Below, one piece after another: positions 54,774-62,518 of a DNA stretch of 64,000 bases (position 1 is its first letter; each line of letters opens with the position of its first letter). Source of the DNA: Miltoncostaea sp963703045 (GTDB lineage Bacteria; Actinomycetota; Thermoleophilia; Miltoncostaeales; Miltoncostaeaceae). The position numbers and the translations under genes were made by a program. The DNA lies in the NCBI GenBank assembly GCA_963703045.1, contig OY969782.1:1488001-1552000 (forward strand), read 5' to 3'. The notes beneath the pieces were generated by a model, which was not told the origin of the DNA, ran no database searches, and saw nothing but the letters and a program-made list of their open reading frames with translations.

Positions 54774-55442
54774 ATGAGCACCGCCGGGGGGCGCCAGCGG
54801 CGCTCCGACGGCCCGTGGCTCTCGGTCTCGGCCGCCGCGCGGGCGCTCGGCGTGAGCCCGAGCACCCTGCGGCTGTGGGCGAGCGAGGGACGCGTGCCGC
54901 ACGTCCGCACCGCCGGCGGGCACCGCCGCTTCGATCCCGAGGCGCTCCGCCAATGGCTGGCCCGCCAGCCGGCGCGGGCCGGACGCCCGCCACGGCCCGC
55001 GGCCGTGCAGATCGCGGTGGCGCCCGTCCTGGCCGACGTGCTCCGCGCCCGCGCCGATCTGGTCTCGGACGCCGTCGAGGCCCTCGTCGAGGGACCGGCC
55101 GAGGCCGCCTACCGGCGCCTGCCACCCGCCGAGCGCCGCGGCGTCGTGCGCGCCTGGGTCGACGCGCTCGCCGACGCCTTCGCGACGGGCAGCATGGCCG
55201 AGGCCCTCGAGCGCGCCGAGACCTACGGCCGGGGGCACGGGCTGGCGGGCTCCTCGGCCGAGGTCACCCTCGGAGGGAGCCTCGCCCTCGAGCGGGCGAC
55301 CGACCGGGCGCTGGCGGCTCCGCCGTCGCCGCTCGGCGAGGACGAGCGCCGGCAGGTCGTGGCCGCGATGGGTCAGCTCACCGTGCGCGTGGCGACCGCC
55401 TGGGCGGCCGCCGTCGCCGGCCGCGGGGCGCGCGCCGACTGA
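54774..55442 (+). CDS. MerR/BldC-like HTH regulator with helical C-terminal domain (tandem copy 2)
   Basis: 222 residues from ATG 54774 (GAGAGG upstream). The HTH (LSVSAAARALGVSPSTLRLW, RVPHVRTAGGHRRFDPEAL) is nearly the same as copy 1. The helical C-terminal domain is collinear but diverged (DALADAFATGSMAEALERAE, LERATDRALAAP, VAAMGQLTVRVATAW). The start lies 19 bp after copy 1, so the two are likely co-expressed and may form hetero-oligomers; this is inference. Confidence 0.82.
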   Translation: MSTAGGRQRRSDGPWLSVSAAARALGVSPSTLRLWASEGRVPHVRTAGGHRRFDPEALRQWLARQPARAGRPPRPAAVQIAVAPVLADVLRARADLVSDAVEALVEGPAEAAYRRLPPAERRGVVRAWVDALADAFATGSMAEALERAETYGRGHGLAGSSAEVTLGGSLALERATDRALAAPPSPLGEDERRQVVAAMGQLTVRVATAWAAAVAGRGARAD

Positions 55443-55445
55443 CGC

Positions 55446-56273
55446 TCAGCCGCGCGGCACCGGTATGCGCACCCGCTCGATCGTGGCCCCCCGCGGCGTC
55501 ACGGCGCGCACCCCGATCGCGTGCGGCCCGACCGTGACGATCAGGAAGTGGTGCTCGAGGGCGCACCGCCGCAGCCCCGCGGCGGGCCGCACGCACGGGT
55601 AGAGCGTCGCGCCGCCGCCGCCGGTGGTGACGTAGGTGGTCCCGTCGGCCTCGATGCGCTCGTACATGTGGTTGTGGCCCTGCAGCACCAGCGCCACGCG
55701 TCCCCGGCGCAGCAGCGGCCCCCAGAGCCGGCGCGCGTCGTCGGCCGGCGCGTGCAGCCCGGAGGTGCGCAGCGGCTGGTGCACGGCGACGATGCGCGGG
55801 CCCGCGCCCGGCCTGGCCATCTCGCGCCGCAGGAAGCGCAGCTGGCCCGGATCGTCCGGCGCGTTGCCGTCGAGCACGACGATGCGCGCCGGGCCCGCCG
55901 CGAAGGCCGTGTAGCGCCGCGGGGACCGGAGCGCCGTGGCGGTGCCCGTGCCGTGTACGTCGTGGTTCCCCCAGGTCGCACGCCAGGGGACGCCCAGACG
56001 GATCAGGCACCGCTCGGGACGGTCCCACGTGTCGCGCGTCGCCTCCCCCCGCGGGTAGAAGTTGTCGCCCGTCGTCAGCACGAACGCGAAGGGCCGTCGT
56101 CGCGCCTCGCCGCACATGCGCCGCGTCACGGCGGCCTGCGCGGCGCCGCCCCAGCCCCAGTCGCCCTTCACCGCGAACCGCACCGTCGGGGCGGCGGCGG
56201 CCGCCTCGCCCGCCCCGCCGACCGCCAGCGCCGCGCCGACGAGGGCCACCCCCGCGAGCGCGGCCGCGCTCAC
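55446..56273 (-). CDS. Secreted metallophosphoesterase (purple acid phosphatase-like)
   Basis: 275 residues. GTG 56273 overlaps the upstream stop in GTGA. Signal peptide (VSAAALAGVALVGAALAVGG), then the calcineurin-like metal motifs in order: KGDWGWGG, LTTGDNFYP, TWGNHDVHG, VAVHQPLRTS and LQGHNHMYER. It probably hydrolyses extracellular phosphate esters. No obvious Pho box upstream. Convergent with the tandem HTH genes, 3 bp apart. Confidence 0.88.
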   Translation of the reverse strand: MSAAALAGVALVGAALAVGGAGEAAAAAPTVRFAVKGDWGWGGAAQAAVTRRMCGEARRRPFAFVLTTGDNFYPRGEATRDTWDRPERCLIRLGVPWRATWGNHDVHGTGTATALRSPRRYTAFAAGPARIVVLDGNAPDDPGQLRFLRREMARPGAGPRIVAVHQPLRTSGLHAPADDARRLWGPLLRRGRVALVLQGHNHMYERIEADGTTYVTTGGGGATLYPCVRPAAGLRRCALEHHFLIVTVGPHAIGVRAVTPRGATIERVRIPVPRG

Positions 56274-56587
56274 TCCCCGCCGGGCCCCTGATCGCCGGCC
56301 GCCTCGATGTCGCGGCGCAACCGGTCGGCCCGCGCGCGCAGGCGCGCCCGGGCGGCGTCGAGGGCCTCCCGCGGGTCGTCGTCGATCGCGGGCGGGTCGT
56401 ATGCCGGCGCGTCGGCCGCGGCCACGACCTCGACGTCGGCGGCATCGGCCGCCTGACCCGCGGGGGACGGACCCCCGAGGACGGGCGGCGCCACCCGCTC
56501 GGGCCGGCGCCGGAGCGCGACGGCGAGCCCCGCCCCCGCGCCCATGGCGCCCATCGCGGACGCCGCCCACATGCTCCACCTGCGCAT
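56270..56587 (-). CDS. Small membrane-anchored hypothetical protein
   Basis: 105 residues from ATG 56587, chosen over GTG 56596 because GAGGTGA precedes it at 5 nt. MRRWSMWAASAMGAMGAGAG is an N-terminal membrane segment. An Asp/Ala/Pro-rich linker and a helical Arg-rich end (ALDAARARLRARADRLRRDI) follow. Coupled to the metallophosphoesterase by GTGA. Not recognised. Confidence 0.6.
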   Translation of the reverse strand: MRRWSMWAASAMGAMGAGAGLAVALRRRPERVAPPVLGGPSPAGQAADAADVEVVAAADAPAYDPPAIDDDPREALDAARARLRARADRLRRDIEAAGDQGPGGE

Positions 56588-56620
56588 CGCGTTCACCTCG
56601 GTCGGGGACTCCGGGGCGGC

Positions 56621-56626
56621 ATGTTA
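56621..56626 (-). promoter_or_regulatory. Candidate -10 box (TAACAT), divergent from rpsF
   Basis: Minus-strand TAACAT about 33 nt before ATG 56587. Only 7 bp separate it from the rpsF -10 box (56634-56639), so the two promoters probably compete. Confidence 0.4.
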
Positions 56627-56631
56627 CCGCT

Positions 56632-56639
56632 GCTATACT
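56632..56639 (+). promoter_or_regulatory. Extended -10 promoter (TG-TATACT) of the rpsF operon
   Basis: GCTATACT preceded by T forms TGCTATACT: a TG dinucleotide one base before TATACT (56634-56639), an extended -10. Transcription would start near 56646, about 58 nt before the proposed rpsF start. Confidence 0.6.
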
Positions 56640-56663
56640 CCCGCGCCTGCCGGGGCCCGGTCG

Positions 56664-56697
56664 CTCCGGAATGCTCGCGTGCCGCAACTTCCGGAGG
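56664..56697 (+). promoter_or_regulatory. rpsF leader hairpin that sequesters the Shine-Dalgarno
   Basis: CTCCGGAA (56664-56671) pairs perfectly with TTCCGGAG (56689-56696), which contains most of the GGAGG ribosome binding site (56693-56697). The interior carries TGC/GCA and an unpaired stretch with CCG. A CCG next to a stem is the signature recognised by the S6:S18 complex in known rpsF leaders. Autoregulation of the operon is a strong inference. Confidence 0.6.
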
Positions 56698-56703
56698 TCT
56701 GGG

Positions 56704-57126
56704 ATCGCCCCGTACGAGTTCATGATCATCCTCAATCCCGATGCGGATGAGGAGCAGCAGCAGGAGATCCTCGAGAGGGTGCAGCAGCTCATCGTCGACG
56801 GGGGCGGCACGGTCGACCACGTCAACGACTGGGGCCGGCGCAAGATCACCTTCCCCATGGAGAAGCGCCCCGACGGGCGCTACGTCGTGATCACCTGCCA
56901 GGGCGACCCCACGTCGCTCGCCGAGATCGAGCGGGTGCTCTCGATCAACAAGGGCGTCGTGCTGCGCGCCCTCTTCATCCGCCTCAACACCAACGAGGCC
57001 GAGCGGGCCCTCGCCAACGGCGCCCCGGCCCCGGTCGACACCCACCCCGAGCGCGAGGACCGTCCCCAGCGCGGGCGTCCGGGCGGTCGTGGCGGCGGTG
57101 GCGGCGGCCGTCGCGGCCCCCGCTAG
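56704..57126 (+). CDS. rpsF: 30S ribosomal protein S6, possible AUC start
   Basis: IAPYEFMIILNPDADEEQQ, VDHVNDWGRRKITFPMEKRPDGRYVV and VLSINKGVVLRALFIRL are the S6 core. A Gly/Arg-rich tail (RPGGRGGGGGGRRGPR) follows. GGAGG ends at 56697, 6 nt before ATC 56704, which encodes the residue just before the conserved A-P-Y-E. An in-frame ATG at 56671 would put the ribosome binding site inside the gene, and the ATG at 56722 would remove the first strand. So either the start codon is AUC or a start codon was misread. S6 sits on the platform of the 30S subunit next to S18. Confidence 0.9.
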   Translation: MAPYEFMIILNPDADEEQQQEILERVQQLIVDGGGTVDHVNDWGRRKITFPMEKRPDGRYVVITCQGDPTSLAEIERVLSINKGVVLRALFIRLNTNEAERALANGAPAPVDTHPEREDRPQRGRPGGRGGGGGGRRGPR

Positions 57127-57128
57127 GA

Positions 57129-57479
57129 CGACATGCCGGCCGACCTCAACCGCGTGACCCTCGTGGGGCGCCTGACGCGCGATCCGGAGCTGCGCCACAG
57201 CGGTGGCGGAGATCCGATCTGCTCGATCCGCCTGGCGGTCTCGAGCAGATCGCGCGGCGACGGCGGCGAGTGGGGCGACCGCTCCAACTACTTCGACGTG
57301 ACGGTCTTCGGCCGTCAGGCCGAGACCGCCTCGACCTACCTCTCCAAGGGCCGGCGGATCGGCGTCGACGGCCGGCTGTCGTGGCGCGAGTGGCAGGCCC
57401 AGGACGGCTCCAAGCGCCAGAGCGTCGAGGTGATCGCCAACGACGTCTTCTTCCTCGACAGCCGGGGCGAGGGCGACGG
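57129..57479 (+). repeat. 351-bp exact direct repeat, copy 2 (within operon ssb)
   Basis: Identical to 5625-5975. It begins with CGAC before the ATG and ends in the Gly codons of the linker. This copy lies at the canonical ssb locus, so it is the likely donor if gene conversion took place. Confidence 0.95.
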
Positions 57480-57618
57480 CGGCGGCGGTGGCGGTGGCGG
57501 GCAGAGCTCCTCCGGCTGGAGCCAGGGCCCCGCCGGCGGCGGCGGCGACCTGCCCGTGGACCGCAGCGACATGCAGCCGCAGCCGGCGCGCAGCGACGAC
57601 GACGACATCCCCTTCTAA
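57133..57618 (+). CDS. ssb: Single-stranded DNA-binding protein, rpsF-operon copy
   Basis: 161 residues. The OB fold is identical to the copy at 5629 for the first 116 residues. The tail then differs: a Gly-rich run, QSSSGWSQGPAGGGG, a Gln/Pro/Arg segment and the acidic tip DDDDIPF. AGGAC precedes the ATG, 6 bp after the rpsF stop. This is the ancestral locus and probably encodes the main replication SSB. Confidence 0.96.
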   Translation: MPADLNRVTLVGRLTRDPELRHSGGGDPICSIRLAVSSRSRGDGGEWGDRSNYFDVTVFGRQAETASTYLSKGRRIGVDGRLSWREWQAQDGSKRQSVEVIANDVFFLDSRGEGDGGGGGGGGQSSSGWSQGPAGGGGDLPVDRSDMQPQPARSDDDDIPF

Positions 57619-57636
57619 GGCAAGGCGAGAGACACC

Positions 57637-58089
57637 ATGCAGGCGATCCTTCTGACTGAGGTCGAGGGGCTCGGCGACGCCGGGACCGTCGTGAACGTCG
57701 CGCGCGGGTACATGCGCAACTTCCTGCTGCCCCGGGGCATGGCCGAGGTGGCCACCCCGGCGCGCATCGCCGAGGTGCGTCGTCGCGAGGAGCAGCGCCG
57801 CGCCGCCGCCGAGCGCGCGGTCGAGCAGTCGAAGGAGCTCGTGGACCTGCTCGGGCGCACCATCCTGACGCTCAAGGCCAAGGCCGGCGACGACGGGCGC
57901 CTGTTCGGCTCGATCACCTCGGCCGACGTCGCGACCGCCATCAAGGAGGCGCGCGGCGTCTCGGTCGACCGGCGCATGATCACGGTCGAGCCCCCCATCC
58001 GCACGGTCGGCACCTACGCCGTGCCGATCGAGCTCGCCCCCGGGCTGACGACCGAGGTCAAGACCATCGTCAGCCCCCTGATCGACTGA
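57637..58089 (+). CDS. rplI: 50S ribosomal protein L9
   Basis: 150 residues. N-terminal RNA-binding domain MQAILLTEVEGLGDAGTVVNVARGYMRNFLLPRGMA, long central helix (IAEVRRREEQRRAAAERAVEQSKELV), and C-terminal domain DDGRLFGSITSADVATAIKEA. It follows ssb by 18 bp with AAGGCGAGAG upstream. The usual rpsR between ssb and rplI is absent. Confidence 0.97.
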   Translation: MQAILLTEVEGLGDAGTVVNVARGYMRNFLLPRGMAEVATPARIAEVRRREEQRRAAAERAVEQSKELVDLLGRTILTLKAKAGDDGRLFGSITSADVATAIKEARGVSVDRRMITVEPPIRTVGTYAVPIELAPGLTTEVKTIVSPLID

Positions 58090-58121
58090 GCACCGCCCGC
58101 CCCGCGGGGCAGAGGAGCCCG

Positions 58122-59465
58122 GTGGCCTCGACATCGGAGAGCGTCCCGCCCCCGCAGAACGCGGAGGCCGAGGCGATGTTGCTCGCCAGCCTCATGGAGG
58201 TCGGTGTGTACGTCGCCGAGGCCCAGGGGATGCTCGACGCCGAGGACTTCTACCGCGAGGGCCACCGCGCGGTGTACCGGGCGATCCAGGACCTGTTCCA
58301 CACCGGCGAGCCCGTCGAGCCGATCACGGTGATCGAGCAGCTCACGAAGAACGGCGAGATCGAGGCCGTGGGCGGACGGCTGGGCGTGCTCGACCTGATG
58401 GAGACGCCGTTCATCGCGGCGAGCTACAAGTCGTACGCCGAGATCGTCCGCGACGCGGCCACCCAGCGGCGCCTGCTGCACGTCGGCCAGCAGATCGAGC
58501 GCATGATCGCCCAGCGCGAGGGCGAGACGACGGCGATGCTCCAGGACGCCGAGACGCTCGTCTACGAGCTCTCGCAGAAGGGCGTGCGCGGTGACTTCAC
58601 ACGCGCCGACAAGCTGGTCATCAAGGGCCTCGAGCGCCTGACCGCGGCCGAGGAGGCCGGCGGCGGCGTGGTCGGCGTGCCGACCGGGTTCATCGACCTC
58701 GACAAGGTGGTCGGAGGGCTGCAGGCCGGAAACATGGTGGTCGTCGCCGCGCGCCCCAGCATGGGCAAGACGGCCCTCGCCCTCGGCATCGCCGAGCATG
58801 CGGCCCTGGTGCAGAACCTCGCGGTCGCCGTCTTCAGCCTGGAGATGAGCGGCGACGAGCTGATCCAGCGCCTGCTGTCGTCCACCGCGATCGTCGACGC
58901 GGGCCGCATCCGCGCCGGCCGCCTCGCGCCCGAGGACTGGTCGCGCATCGGCCGCGCCGCCGACCGGCTGTCGGCCGCCCGCCTGTACATCGACGACTCC
59001 GAGGGCGTCACGGTGGGCGAGATGCGCACGAAGCTGCGCCGCCTCAAGAGCCGCGACGGGCTGGACCTGCTGATCGTGGACTACATCCAGCTGATGGAGG
59101 GCAACCGCGGCCGCAAGGACGAGAACCGGGTCCAGGAGATCTCGGCCATCTCGCGCAACCTGAAGATGCTCGCGCGCGATCTCGAGGTGCCGATCATCTG
59201 CGTCTCGCAGCTCAACCGGTCGCCGGACTCGCGCAACGACAAGCGACCGATGCTGTCGGACCTGCGCGAGTCGGGCGCCATCGAGCAGGACGCCGACCTC
59301 GTGCTCATGATCTACCGCGACGACTACTACAACCCCGACACCTCGGAGGACAAGGGGCTGGCCGAGGTGATCGTGGCCAAGAACCGCCACGGGCCGACCG
59401 ACCGCGTGAAGCTGACCTTCCGCGGCAGCTACGCCAAGTTCGACAACCTCGACCGGGACCACTGA
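58122..59465 (+). CDS. dnaB: Replicative DNA helicase
   Basis: 447 residues. N-terminal domain PPPQNAEAEAMLLASLMEVG, then the RecA-like motor: Walker A ARPSMGKTALALGIAEHAAL, FSLEMSGDELIQRLLSSTA, Walker B LLIVDYIQLMEG, and SQLNRSPDSRNDKRPMLSDLRESGAIEQDAD. No intein is present. It unwinds DNA at the fork as a hexamer. GTG 58122 with GAGGAG upstream; 32 bp after rplI, the usual order. Confidence 0.97.
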   Translation: MASTSESVPPPQNAEAEAMLLASLMEVGVYVAEAQGMLDAEDFYREGHRAVYRAIQDLFHTGEPVEPITVIEQLTKNGEIEAVGGRLGVLDLMETPFIAASYKSYAEIVRDAATQRRLLHVGQQIERMIAQREGETTAMLQDAETLVYELSQKGVRGDFTRADKLVIKGLERLTAAEEAGGGVVGVPTGFIDLDKVVGGLQAGNMVVVAARPSMGKTALALGIAEHAALVQNLAVAVFSLEMSGDELIQRLLSSTAIVDAGRIRAGRLAPEDWSRIGRAADRLSAARLYIDDSEGVTVGEMRTKLRRLKSRDGLDLLIVDYIQLMEGNRGRKDENRVQEISAISRNLKMLARDLEVPIICVSQLNRSPDSRNDKRPMLSDLRESGAIEQDADLVLMIYRDDYYNPDTSEDKGLAEVIVAKNRHGPTDRVKLTFRGSYAKFDNLDRDH

Positions 59466-59503
59466 GTGATCCGCCCCCACGACACGCACGCGAGAGCGCA
59501 CTG

Positions 59504-60787
<1,284 letters not shown>

Positions 60788-60798
60788 AGGGCGGCCCC

Positions 60799-60823
60799 GT
60801 CGGCGGCCCCTCAGGCCGCCGAC
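60799..60823. terminator. Convergent terminator after purA
   Basis: GTCGGCGGCC (60799-60808) pairs perfectly with 60814-60823 around a 5-nt loop. It starts 12 nt after the purA stop and overlaps the last codons of the convergent HD-GYP gene. Confidence 0.55.
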
Positions 60824-61473
60824 AGCCTCAGGGGGGCGCCGCGCGCCGGGACCGGCCCCGACGCCCGCCGCTCCATCACCCGCTCGAGGGCGTCGACCGC
60901 CCAGGGGGCGAACTGGCGGCCCGACTCGGCGCGGCACTCGTCGAGGGCCTGCTCCGTGGAGAGAGCCCGCCCCGACCACGACCGGTGGGTCATGGCGTCC
61001 CAGGAGTCGGCCAGGCAGAGCACCGCGGCGCCGTCCGGGATCTCGTCCTCGAGCAGCCGGTCGGGGTATCCGCGGCCGTCCCAGCGCTCGTGGTGGTGGC
61101 GGATCCATCCGGCCTGGCGGCGCGAGAGGATGTGCGAGGCGGCCTCGGCGCCCGCGGCGGCGTGCCGCTTGACGACCTCGAACTCCGACGGCGTGAGCGC
61201 GCGGGGGCTGACCAGCACGGCCGACGGGACGCAGGTCTTGCCGACGTCGTGCACGACCCCCGCCTCGACCAGGTCGTCCACGCGGTGGCGCGCCCAGCCG
61301 AGCTCGGTGGCGATCTCGCCCGCGATGGCGGCCACGCGCTCGGAGTGTCCCGAGGTCGAGGGATCGAGCTCGTCGATGGACCGGGCGGCGCGCCGCAGCG
61401 CGATCAGCCCCTGCCAGCGGGCCAGCCCCCGGGCCGGGTCGGCGGTGAGTGAGGTGGGGAACCAGTCGATCAT
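60811..61473 (-). CDS. Compact HD-GYP-like phosphohydrolase
   Basis: 220 residues. HD metal motif: His43 (TSGHSERVAAIAG), His75-Asp76 (AGVVHDVGKT), His104 (KRHAAAGAE) and the GYP segment HHHERWDGRGYPDRL (126-140), then LCLADSWDAMT. HD-GYP proteins hydrolyse cyclic di-GMP or related nucleotides. The signature residues are intact, but no GGDEF, sensor or receiver domain is attached. A hairpin (61487-61508) lies just before its ribosome binding site. Lone gene between purA and the carbonic anhydrase. Confidence 0.85.
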   Translation of the reverse strand: MIDWFPTSLTADPARGLARWQGLIALRRAARSIDELDPSTSGHSERVAAIAGEIATELGWARHRVDDLVEAGVVHDVGKTCVPSAVLVSPRALTPSEFEVVKRHAAAGAEAASHILSRRQAGWIRHHHERWDGRGYPDRLLEDEIPDGAAVLCLADSWDAMTHRSWSGRALSTEQALDECRAESGRQFAPWAVDALERVMERRASGPVPARGAPLRLSAA

Positions 61474-61486
61474 GACGAGGAGACCC

Positions 61487-61508
61487 TCCGACCCCTCGCA
61501 GGGTCGGA
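61487..61508 (-). other. 8-bp hairpin between carbonic anhydrase and HD-GYP genes
   Basis: TCCGACCC (61487-61494) pairs with GGGTCGGA (61501-61508) around a 6-nt loop. On the minus strand it follows the carbonic anhydrase stop and precedes the HD-GYP start by 14 nt, so it may be a weak terminator or a translation control hairpin. Confidence 0.4.
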
Positions 61509-61553
61509 TCTATCTCCCCGGAATCTTCCCGGCGGTCACGGCCCGGCGCGCGG

Positions 61554-62435
61554 TCAGGCCGGCGGCGCGTCCTCGACGACCTCGTGGACGCCCCCGGCGG
61601 CGAGGTCGACGACCACGCCCCTCACCGCGTCGCGATGGGGGAGCTCGGGCGCCGACCGCGCCCGGCGGATCTGCGCCCTGACGCTCTCCTGCAGGTCGGC
61701 GAAGCCGCCGGCGGTCCACGCGGGGCGGTGCCCGGTGTCGTGGGCGACCTCGTCGGCGAAGACCCCGTCGTCGAGGCCGTGCAGCCCGCACTGGGTGTGC
61801 TGCACGATCAGGATCTCGCGTGTGCCGAGCAGGCGCTGGGAGATCGCGAGCGACCGCAGCGCGTCGTCGTCCACCAGGCCCCCGGCATTGCGGATGACGT
61901 GCGCCTGGCCCGGCCCGAGGCCGAGGATCGAGAACGGGTCGAGCCGCGCGTCCATGCAGGCGACCACCGCGAGGTGCAGCGACGGCCGCGCCCCGAGGGC
62001 GCTCGGCGGGGTGCGGCGACCGTGGTCGAGCAGCGCGTCGATGACCGAGGGCGGGCGGTCCCCGGGCCTCACGTTCGACATGAGGGCGACGAGCGCCAGG
62101 GTCCATATCGCGATGATCGCCAGCGCGGCCGGCCAGCCGCCCGAGAGCACGATCGCCACGACGGCCGTGGCCAGCACCGCGCCGCCCACGACGATCCAGG
62201 TGACCCAGCGGATCTCCTTCGCCGACGCGCGGTCGAAGTCGGCCACCGGGGCCTCGCGGGGCGTCAGGGCCGTGCCACCGCCGGTGGCCTCCATGTACGA
62301 GTCGAGCGCCCGCATGACCTCGCCCGCCGCCCGCTCGGGGTCGGGGGCGCCCGCCAGCTCGGCGAGGGCATCCTCGAGGAGGGCCCGGTGGGCCTCGCGG
62401 TCGGCGCGCGAGAGGGGCTTGGGATGATCGGTCAT
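61554..62435 (-). CDS. Beta-carbonic anhydrase with N-terminal membrane domain
   Basis: 293 residues. Residues 1-75 are helical and acidic; two membrane helices (VTWIVVGGAVLATAVVAIVL, PAALAIIAIWTLALVALM) span 77-119. Residues 125-293 form a beta-carbonic anhydrase like Mycobacterium Rv1284: Cys160-x-Asp162-x-Arg (VACMDAR), VIRNAGG, and His213-x2-Cys216 (HTQCG). The zinc ligands are complete. An internal ATG at 62081 has no ribosome binding site, so the fusion is probably real. It would place CO2/bicarbonate interconversion at the membrane. ATG 62435 is preceded by a leaderless TACGAT box. Confidence 0.85.
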   Translation of the reverse strand: MTDHPKPLSRADREAHRALLEDALAELAGAPDPERAAGEVMRALDSYMEATGGGTALTPREAPVADFDRASAKEIRWVTWIVVGGAVLATAVVAIVLSGGWPAALAIIAIWTLALVALMSNVRPGDRPPSVIDALLDHGRRTPPSALGARPSLHLAVVACMDARLDPFSILGLGPGQAHVIRNAGGLVDDDALRSLAISQRLLGTREILIVQHTQCGLHGLDDGVFADEVAHDTGHRPAWTAGGFADLQESVRAQIRRARSAPELPHRDAVRGVVVDLAAGGVHEVVEDAPPA

Positions 62436-62442
62436 CACGTCG

Positions 62443-62448
62443 ATCGTA
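62443..62448 (-). promoter_or_regulatory. Leaderless -10 box (TACGAT) for the carbonic anhydrase
   Basis: Minus-strand TACGAT, 7 nt (CGACGTG), then ATG 62435. It excludes the longer frame that would start further upstream. Confidence 0.5.
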
Positions 62449-62518
62449 GAGCAGGACGCGGTCCGTCGGCAGGCGCGCCGACCCCTCGGACGACCGCGTC
62501 GTGTGCGAGAGTGCCCGG

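Noticed and set aside
61474..61553. Cyclic di-GMP riboswitch upstream of the HD-GYP gene
   Set aside because: The 80-nt gap is too short and has only a simple 8-bp hairpin, without the conserved GEMM core.
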